A stretch of DNA of 10,629 nucleotides from Flavobacteriaceae bacterium (lineage in GTDB: Bacteria; Bacteroidota; Bacteroidia; Flavobacteriales; Flavobacteriaceae). Where the stretch lies: NCBI GenBank assembly GCA_030590765.1, contig JAUVCP010000040.1:1-10629 (forward strand), read 5' to 3'. Under the pieces are notes generated by a model. That model ran no database searches. It was not told the DNA's origin and worked only from the letters and a program-made list of their open reading frames with translations. Position numbers and translations under genes: made by a program. Below, in pieces: positions 6,203 through 10,629 of this stretch; positions within the stretch are counted from its first letter, which is position 1; every line of letters begins with the position of its first letter.

Positions 6203-6727
6203 ATGAAAAAAGTAATGTTAGGTTTGTTTGTATTTGGACTAACCCTCCAGCTTGGATTGACCTCCCAATTAAATGCGCAGGTCATTAATGATGGTATGTT
6301 GCCTGAAATTGAAGTTCGCTATATGAATTATAAATACTTAAATAGTGTTGGTAATGCAGCTGCACCAATTGAGGTTAAAGAACTTGAACGGAAAGTAGCA
6401 AATTTTGATATTAAAGGATCAGAATTTTATCAGGATGATTACGATTTCTATTCTGTTAATTTTTATATTCCTGATGGTCATATACTTGCAGCTTATGATA
6501 AAGATGGAAAACTTGTAAGAACTATTGAGAAGTTTAAAGATATTACACTTCCTAAATCTGTTTTAAATTCTGTTTCCAAACGATTCCCTGGATGGGCTAT
6601 CTATCAAGATGTATACAAAGTTAATTACCATAAAGATAAAGGTTCTACACATGTGTACAAAATGAGACTATCAAACGGAGATAAAAAAATGAGAGTAAAA
6701 ACAGATGAAAATGGAAATTTCATTTAA
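6203..6727 (+). CDS. Secreted PepSY-like (DUF2874-type) protein
   Basis: A 174-residue exported protein. Residues 1-25 form a signal peptide ending LNA before QV, a good signal peptidase I site without a lipobox, so the mature protein is probably periplasmic or released. The C-terminal half (about 115-174) shows the PepSY-like pattern: LPKSVLNSVSKRFPGW, then a strand pair with VYKMRLSNGDKKMRVKTDENG, as in the BLIP/PepSY-like beta-alpha domains common in Bacteroidota. An earlier part (about 80-110, FYIPDGHILAAYDKDGKLV) may be a diverged first copy. Function is unknown; family members are thought to bind or inhibit extracytoplasmic partners. Flavobacterial relatives are sometimes misnamed as nucleotide adenylyltransferases, which the sequence does not support. 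It has its own tandem-box promoter (C), so it likely belongs to the same stress regulon. Confidence 0.75.
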   Translation: MKKVMLGLFVFGLTLQLGLTSQLNAQVINDGMLPEIEVRYMNYKYLNSVGNAAAPIEVKELERKVANFDIKGSEFYQDDYDFYSVNFYIPDGHILAAYDKDGKLVRTIEKFKDITLPKSVLNSVSKRFPGWAIYQDVYKVNYHKDKGSTHVYKMRLSNGDKKMRVKTDENGNFI

Positions 6728-6771
6728 CCCGGATTATACAGGTTTTAGGTTTGTACAGATGTGAGACATCG

Positions 6772-6806
6772 AAACTTTTAGATATAGGCTTCTATTTCAA
6801 AAGTTT
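6772..6806 (+). terminator. Possible hairpin terminator after the PepSY-like gene
   Basis: AAACTTTT (6772-6779) pairs with AAAAGTTT (6799-6806), with an inner ATAG/CTAT pairing around GCTT. It lies 45 bp past the stop codon. The stem is AT-rich and lacks a real T run, so it could be a weak terminator or a 3'-UTR stabilising fold. The next 150 bp, to 6960, hold only a tiny ORF and no other clear signal. Confidence 0.35.
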
Positions 6807-6896
6807 TGTAACGAAGTAGATGTGCAAAGATAAAAAAAGCTACACCCAAAATAGGGTATTATGTTTTTGTATAAAATACATATTATATAGTTGAAT

Positions 6897-6962
6897 ATGA
6901 GTTTATTAGATCATATAAAAATAATTTTCGATGAATATTACGGGTTAATTCTGATTTTATAA
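6897..6962 (+). CDS. Possible 21-residue hydrophobic peptide (doubtful)
   Basis: ATG at 6897 opens a 21-codon frame with an amphipathic to hydrophobic peptide (MSLLDHIKIIFDEYYGLILIL) whose TAA stop overlaps the first base pairs of the terminator at 6961-6992. That tight link to a terminator is what one sees for real small genes and leader peptides. There is no ribosome-binding site and no clear promoter (the nearest -7-like string is imperfect), and such short frames arise by chance in AT-rich DNA. No family recognised. Confidence 0.2.
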   Translation: MSLLDHIKIIFDEYYGLILIL

Positions 6963-6992
6963 AAAGGGCTATTTGAAAAGATAGCCTTTTTT
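6961..6992 (+). terminator. Intrinsic terminator upstream of the hsp20 promoter
   Basis: AAAAAGGGCTAT (6961-6972) pairs with ATAGCCTTTTTT (6981-6992) around an 8-nt loop, with one G-U wobble. The arm ends in six T, so it works as a classical rho-independent terminator, and its A-rich left side makes it potentially bidirectional. Box 1 of promoter D begins 2 bp further on, insulating hsp20 from upstream transcription. Confidence 0.8.
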
Positions 6993-6993
6993 A

Positions 6994-7059
6994 TTGATCA
7001 GGATCAGTCTTTTTACTGATGGTCATCATTGTTTATTATCTTTTCAAAAATTAAATTTG
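6994..7059 (+). promoter_or_regulatory. Tandem FNR-like box promoter D (hsp20)
   Basis: Box 1 TTGATCAGGATCAG (6994-7007) and box 2 CTGATGGTCATCAT (7016-7029) start 22 bp apart. TTG at 7029-7031 sits at the -33 position, and 22 bp after box 2 stands TAAATTTG (7052-7059), an exact match to the -7 consensus TAnnTTTG. Expected start near 7063, about 34 bp before the hsp20 ATG. This is the best -7 element of the four. Confidence 0.82.
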
Positions 7060-7096
7060 GGTGTTAGAATGAATATTAATTAAAAATTATTGTGTC

Positions 7097-7540
7097 ATGA
7101 CAATTGTAAAATTTAAAAAGCACCGTTTACCTTGGTATGATAATATGTTTACCGACCTTTTAGGCACGGACAGATTACTTACCAATGACTTTTTTAGAGA
7201 TGACAAATGGATGCCGGCAATGAATATCAAAGAAAATGACGAAAACTTTGAAATTGAATTGGCAGCTCCAGGATTCAATAAAAAAGATTTTGAGATCACC
7301 ATTGAAAATGGAATACTTCATATTTCTGCTGAAAAAAAAGTGGAAAAAGAAGAAAAAGAAGAGGATTTCACTCGTAAAGAATTTAGCTACACCTCATTTA
7401 CCCGTTCCTTTACCCTACCGGATAATGTAAATGATGAGGACAAGATCAATGCAAAATACAAAAATGGTATTTTAAAATTGACCTTGGCTAAACTACATGA
7501 AGATGAAATTACGCACAAAAGGATAATTGAAATTTCTTAG
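7097..7540 (+). CDS. Small heat shock protein, Hsp20/alpha-crystallin family
   Basis: A 147-residue ATP-independent holdase chaperone that keeps unfolding proteins soluble in the cytosol. The alpha-crystallin domain spans about 38-131, with the opening MPAMNIKENDENFEIELAAPGF, the middle strand ENGILHISAEKK, a highly charged Lys/Glu loop (80-94), and the family signature AKYKNGILKLTLAK near its end. The C-terminal tail RIIEIS holds the IxI motif used for oligomer assembly. The N-terminal arm is short (about 37 residues). The length is normal for the family. It is preceded by an intrinsic terminator and the tandem-box promoter D, and followed by a terminator hairpin, so it is probably transcribed alone. 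No HrcA-type CIRCE element is visible, consistent with control by the boxes. Confidence 0.95.
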   Translation: MTIVKFKKHRLPWYDNMFTDLLGTDRLLTNDFFRDDKWMPAMNIKENDENFEIELAAPGFNKKDFEITIENGILHISAEKKVEKEEKEEDFTRKEFSYTSFTRSFTLPDNVNDEDKINAKYKNGILKLTLAKLHEDEITHKRIIEIS

Positions 7541-7550
7541 TCCCCTCATT

Positions 7551-7585
7551 TATTCTCTGCCTGTTAATATTTCAGGCAGAGAATA
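7551..7585 (+). terminator. Hairpin terminator of hsp20
   Basis: A perfect 13-bp stem, TATTCTCTGCCTG (7551-7563) with CAGGCAGAGAATA (7573-7585), closes a 9-nt loop, 10 bp after the hsp20 stop codon. Only TTTC follows, so it may terminate partially or act as an RNA-stabilising fold that allows some read-through into the gene at 7628. Confidence 0.7.
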
Positions 7586-7627
7586 TTTCGTATAAAGAAA
7601 TTCTGTTTAATTTAAAAATCCATTCCA

Positions 7628-8065
7628 GTGAAAAAAGATAAAAAAGAAAAATTTAGAAACAAATTGTTCAAACTGCATGAACAAAATGTCACATGGTTGA
7701 CAGAATTGGAATTTGTACAAGACGAACATATTTTTTTAGAAAACTTGTTAAGTGCTCATTTTTTAGACCTGAGTTCAGAAAAATTGTTTGAGCCTACCAA
7801 AAAACTAATTCATAGGTTGAATGATGTTGAGAAAATGGATAATGAGTTGGAAGATGCTATCCAAACGCACAATAAACACGTAGCAACTTTACTTGAAAGT
7901 TTACAGTTAGATGGGAAAAAAGATGTGGTAAAAGAGCATCAATCCATTAAAAGGGATTTTGAGACTTTTTATTTAAAATTCAAGTTTGTAAAAAAGAAAA
8001 TATACAATATGATCAAGGAAATCATGAAAGAGCACAAACAGAAATTATTGATCAGCAATAGGTAA
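7628..8065 (+). CDS. All-helical cytosolic protein, function unknown
   Basis: A 145-residue protein starting at GTG, rich in Lys, Glu, Leu and His, without signal peptide, membrane segment or a motif that I recognise. It appears to be a bundle of long amphipathic helices: roughly 5-45 (including HEQNVTWLTELEFVQDEHIFL), 52-92, and 97-140, with a basic end. The spacing of His and Glu residues is loosely reminiscent of helical-bundle proteins, but no metal-binding pattern is clear. It lies 88 bp after hsp20 beyond a hairpin, with no tandem boxes and no good -7 element before it, so it may depend on read-through from hsp20. Position suggests a role in the same stress response; this is inference only. 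Confidence 0.75.
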   Translation: MKKDKKEKFRNKLFKLHEQNVTWLTELEFVQDEHIFLENLLSAHFLDLSSEKLFEPTKKLIHRLNDVEKMDNELEDAIQTHNKHVATLLESLQLDGKKDVVKEHQSIKRDFETFYLKFKFVKKKIYNMIKEIMKEHKQKLLISNR

Positions 8066-8110
8066 ACTATCTGTTTAATTACTTATCCCTTTTTTTATTT
8101 AAATTGATAG

Positions 8111-8141
8111 AGAAAGAGGTCTCTTGTCAAGGCCTCTTTCT
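8111..8141 (+). terminator. Hairpin terminator between converging genes
   Basis: AGAAAGAGG (8111-8119) pairs with CCTCTTTCT (8133-8141), a 9-bp stem with a 13-nt loop, placed between the plus-strand gene ending at 8065 and the minus-strand gene ending at 8185. There is no strong T run on either side, but a T-rich stretch (8089-8098) precedes it. It may serve transcripts from both directions. Confidence 0.5.
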
Positions 8142-8184
8142 GCATTTCATCTAAAAGTTACACAATGCTTTAAACATGTGCTAT

Positions 8185-9345
8185 CTATTTCTTTGATTTA
8201 TTATAGAATTGCATTCCTAAATTTGCTTTTTTATCATGATCAAATAAAGTAGCATTGTCCCAGTGAGAGCCCTTTCCCCAAAGAGTACTGCAACCCGTAG
8301 AAACCCAGGCAGGCTCCCAATATACAAGTCCTTTGCCTCCTGATTTTTCAATTACATCTTGCAGTTTAATTAGATAATCTAGCTGTCCTTGTTCAGTAGC
8401 AGGAAACCCATCTATCAGAGCATTACTATCTAATATATTATTAGCTTCATCAGCATTTGTTAAGGTAAATGGATAGGCAGTTTCAGCTACCATCAATTTT
8501 TTACCGTATGTATTTATTAAGTTTCGGAATGGAACAGAAACATTATCCAATGTATACTCAGACCACTTTGGATAATAAGATAATCCTATCCAATCAAAAT
8601 CTGTAACGCCATTTTTAGTTGCTTGTTCAAACCACCATAAACCATTTTCTGGCTGAGCAATATGAAGCATAACTTCCACTTTTTTATTTTGAGTTTTTGA
8701 GATATCTCTCACTGCTTTAATTCCTTTATTTAATAAATAAGCGTTTCTGTCCCAGTCTATAGGCCATTCTAAAACATCTTTTTGTAAAATCATTGGGTTT
8801 GTTTCGTTGCCTATTTGAACAATTTCAGGTAAAAGATTTGCAATTGCCAAATTGTTCAATATTTCGTAGGTATAGCTATAAAGCAATTCTCCCAGAGCTT
8901 CTTTATTACTAAATTCACTTTCCCAGGCCAATGGAATTTTTTGTTGTGAAGGATCTGCCCATGTATCTGAATAGTGAAAATCGAGTAATACATTCATTCC
9001 TGTTGCTTTTGCTCTTTGAATGGATTTTTTCACATCTTCATAGTTTGAATAATTAGTCCAGGATGGGTTATGCCATAGTCGTAAACGAACTAAGTTGGCA
9101 CCTGCATCCTTAAAAATTAAATAAGGATCTTTTACAACATCATTTTTATCCTTATATATTGCTCCGCAATCTTCCATTTCATTTATATACGATAAATCTG
9201 CTCCAAAATAAAATGAAGGAGGTTTTTCGGGCAATGGATCCGGAGGTTGAGTTGACTCATTTTGAGAAGAACAACTTAATGAATTAAGTAATATGGCTAT
9301 GAATATAAATTTCCTCATATAATTAGTTATTACACTTTTCCTCAT
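8185..9345 (-). CDS. GH53 arabinogalactan endo-1,4-beta-galactosidase, lipoprotein
   Basis: A 386-residue enzyme that cleaves internal beta-1,4-galactan bonds, as in pectic type I arabinogalactan. A short hydrophobic signal ends in SLSC (Cys25), a relaxed Bacteroidota lipobox, so it is probably anchored to the outer membrane or periplasmic side; a Pro-rich linker follows. The GH53 TIM barrel runs from about 46 to 382, with hallmark blocks FYFGADLSYINEME, GANLVRLRLWHNP, LLDFHYSDTWADPSQQ, the acid/base Glu181 in IGNETN, and the nucleophile Glu288 in VAETAYP; near the end VYWEPAWVST closes the barrel. All key residues are present. Two start codons are possible: the ATG at 9345 and the ATG at 9318 (Met10), both followed by AGGAAA; the second gives a more typical lipoprotein signal. 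It starts 3 bp after the amylase stop codon, so it is in the same operon. Confidence 0.92.
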   Translation of the reverse strand: MRKSVITNYMRKFIFIAILLNSLSCSSQNESTQPPDPLPEKPPSFYFGADLSYINEMEDCGAIYKDKNDVVKDPYLIFKDAGANLVRLRLWHNPSWTNYSNYEDVKKSIQRAKATGMNVLLDFHYSDTWADPSQQKIPLAWESEFSNKEALGELLYSYTYEILNNLAIANLLPEIVQIGNETNPMILQKDVLEWPIDWDRNAYLLNKGIKAVRDISKTQNKKVEVMLHIAQPENGLWWFEQATKNGVTDFDWIGLSYYPKWSEYTLDNVSVPFRNLINTYGKKLMVAETAYPFTLTNADEANNILDSNALIDGFPATEQGQLDYLIKLQDVIEKSGGKGLVYWEPAWVSTGCSTLWGKGSHWDNATLFDHDKKANLGMQFYNKSKK

Positions 9346-9348
9346 ACT

Positions 9349-10629
9349 TTAATAATTTTGAAGTTTTAAAATAAGAGATTCTAGCGGGGCGATTTTTATT
9401 CTCATAGTAGACATATCTTTTTTAATCTTCAAATTAGTGGTGATTTTATCGTACAATTGATCTTTAAACTGATAATTACCTTCTTTTAAATTCCATTTTG
9501 TAATTACAGATTCAGGCAGGTGCAGATCAAACTCATAACTTTCTATTGCGTCAAAATTGCTAATGATGATAAGTTTTTCATTATCATTCCATCTTACAAA
9601 AGAAAACAATTTGTGGTTATACTTTTTTGTATTGGAGCGATTATAGCTGTGAATTTCTTGATAATTTCCCATAAGGGAGCTGCTGTTGATCGTGAAATTT
9701 AATAATCGTTTATAGAAACCTCGCAATTCCTTTTCTTGTTCGCTAGATTGCCCTCCATCAAATTTTTTATGATTCATCCATCTTTGGTAGTGAGGTACTC
9801 CAATATAATCAAATATCGAAGTTCGGGTAGGTTTGCCAAAACCGGCATCTTCACTACCTGGTTCTCCAACCTCTTGTCCGAAATAGATCAAAGTTGGCGA
9901 TGTACTTATAGTTGCCGATACAACCATAGCTGGTTTCCCTTTTTTTGCCGATCCTGCAAAATCAGGACTTGCTATACGTTGTTCATCATGATTTTCTAAA
10001 AAATGCAACATATTATGCTCTATATCTGAATGATCCTTTTGAATCTTCGTAAGATTATCGGTTAAACCATGACCCTGCATAATATGTTTTATGGTGTCAT
10101 AAAAAGCAACTTTATCATATAAATAATCCATTTTTCCTAAATGGATATAGTCACGGTACATGGCCGGGTTATATACTTCTGCCAAAAGAAAAGCATCTGA
10201 ATATTTTACCTTTATGGATGAATTCATATAACTCCAAAACTCAACAGGAACCATTTCAGCCATATCAAATCGAAGTCCGTCTACCCCTTTTTCCAACCAA
10301 AATAATGCAATATCTTTAAATTTGATCCATGAATCAGGTAAGTCTTTGTCCTTCCAAAATGCTAAATGTTCTTCGTATCCTTTTTTATCAAATCCTTCTG
10401 GTAATTGGTCAAAGTCTTTAGTTCCATCAGGCTGCACGCCATAATTTATTTTTACTGTTTCATACCAGTCGTAAAAATCTGGTTGTGCCAATCGAGATCC
10501 GTTACCAGTCCATTTTGCTGGAATTTCTTTAAATTTTCCATCTGCCAAAGGATGTTTTTCTCCACCAAGGGGCAAATAGTTGTTTTTCCAAACAGGCACT
10601 TTAAAATTCTCACCTACTACATAATAATA
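9349..10629 (-). CDS. GH13 alpha-amylase family enzyme, C-terminal part (5' truncated)
   Basis: The frame stays open to the window edge (ten further codons precede the GTG at 10599), so the true start lies outside. The visible 427 or so residues contain the second half of the GH13 barrel and the C-terminal beta domain. Numbered from the GTG, Asp112 in GVDGLRFDMAE is the nucleophile, Glu141 in FLLAEVYNP the acid/base, and His204-Asp205 in FLENHDEQR the transition-state stabiliser; these are conserved regions II, III and IV. The enzyme should hydrolyse alpha-1,4-glucans such as starch or maltodextrin; the subfamily and location cannot be judged without the N terminus. The C-terminal domain (about 320-416) is a normal beta-sandwich-like end. 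It is followed after 3 bp by the GH53 gene. Confidence 0.9.
   Translation of the reverse strand, partial: YYYVVGENFKVPVWKNNYLPLGGEKHPLADGKFKEIPAKWTGNGSRLAQPDFYDWYETVKINYGVQPDGTKDFDQLPEGFDKKGYEEHLAFWKDKDLPDSWIKFKDIALFWLEKGVDGLRFDMAEMVPVEFWSYMNSSIKVKYSDAFLLAEVYNPAMYRDYIHLGKMDYLYDKVAFYDTIKHIMQGHGLTDNLTKIQKDHSDIEHNMLHFLENHDEQRIASPDFAGSAKKGKPAMVVSATISTSPTLIYFGQEVGEPGSEDAGFGKPTRTSIFDYIGVPHYQRWMNHKKFDGGQSSEQEKELRGFYKRLLNFTINSSSLMGNYQEIHSYNRSNTKKYNHKLFSFVRWNDNEKLIIISNFDAIESYEFDLHLPESVITKWNLKEGNYQFKDQLYDKITTNLKIKKDMSTMRIKIAPLESLILKLQNY

Noticed and set aside
6055..6288. A 77-codon plus-strand frame upstream of and overlapping the PepSY-like gene
   Set aside because: It starts inside the tail of the terminator, runs through both boxes and the -7 element of promoter C, and overlaps a well-supported gene in another frame; its protein resembles nothing.
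7087..7302. Minus-strand frames opposite hsp20, the kinase, the regulator and the usp gene
   Set aside because: They are short antisense shadows of well-supported genes with low-complexity translations and no start signals.

Overview
The window is AT-rich and looks like a chromosome segment from the phylum Bacteroidota, most likely a member of the Flavobacteriaceae. This rests on promoters that fit the Bacteroidota -7 consensus TAnnTTTG, weak or absent Shine-Dalgarno sequences, YwqK/MORN-variant and PepSY-like secreted proteins, and a glycan-degradation cluster with a lipoprotein GH53 enzyme. No rRNA, tRNA, CRISPR array or complete transposase gene was seen.

Layout. (1) 1-598: 3' end of a membrane-associated protein, probably a PlsC-type acyltransferase. 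(2) 1072-1842: a secreted YwqK-type repeat protein between two long AT-rich gaps. (3) 2003-2124: a 106-bp element with perfect inverted ends flanked by TTAA, probably a MITE, sitting directly in front of the next gene. (4) 2139-4436: a soluble PAS histidine kinase and a response regulator whose output half is a CRP/FNR-type sensor and helix-turn-helix. (5) 4437-7540: a compact stress module with a two-domain universal stress protein, a small four-helix membrane protein, a probable small RNA, a secreted PepSY-like protein and an Hsp20 chaperone. (6) 7628-8065: an all-helical protein of unknown function. (7) 8185-10629, minus strand: a GH13 alpha-amylase (cut by the window edge) followed by a GH53 endo-galactanase lipoprotein, the tail of a polysaccharide-utilisation cluster.

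The main result is in region 5. Four intergenic positions carry the same 66-bp promoter layout: a 14-bp FNR-like palindrome (YTGAT-N4-ATCAN), a second palindrome exactly 22 bp downstream (YTGAY-N4-RTCAW) followed by TGT, then exactly 22 bp to a -7 element TAnnTTTR. The start positions are 4439, 5782, 6070 and 6994. They precede the universal stress gene, a roughly 200-nt gene-free stretch ending in a strong terminator (a candidate sRNA), the PepSY-like gene and hsp20. The second box is centred about 41 bp upstream of the expected start site, the place expected for a class-II CRP/FNR activator. The obvious candidate activator is the response regulator-CRP fusion encoded just upstream, whose recognition helix keeps the Glu and Arg used by CRP/FNR proteins to read TGA.

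Proposed model (inference): the PAS kinase senses a signal and phosphorylates the CRP-fused regulator, which occupies both boxes and switches on stress protein, chaperone, secreted protein and sRNA together. The signal may be oxygen, NO or redox state, because the PAS domain keeps residues matching the heme-ligand His and the distal Arg of FixL at identical spacing. The gene content (Hsp20 plus Usp under a two-component system) recalls the mycobacterial DosR dormancy regulon but uses unrelated regulators.
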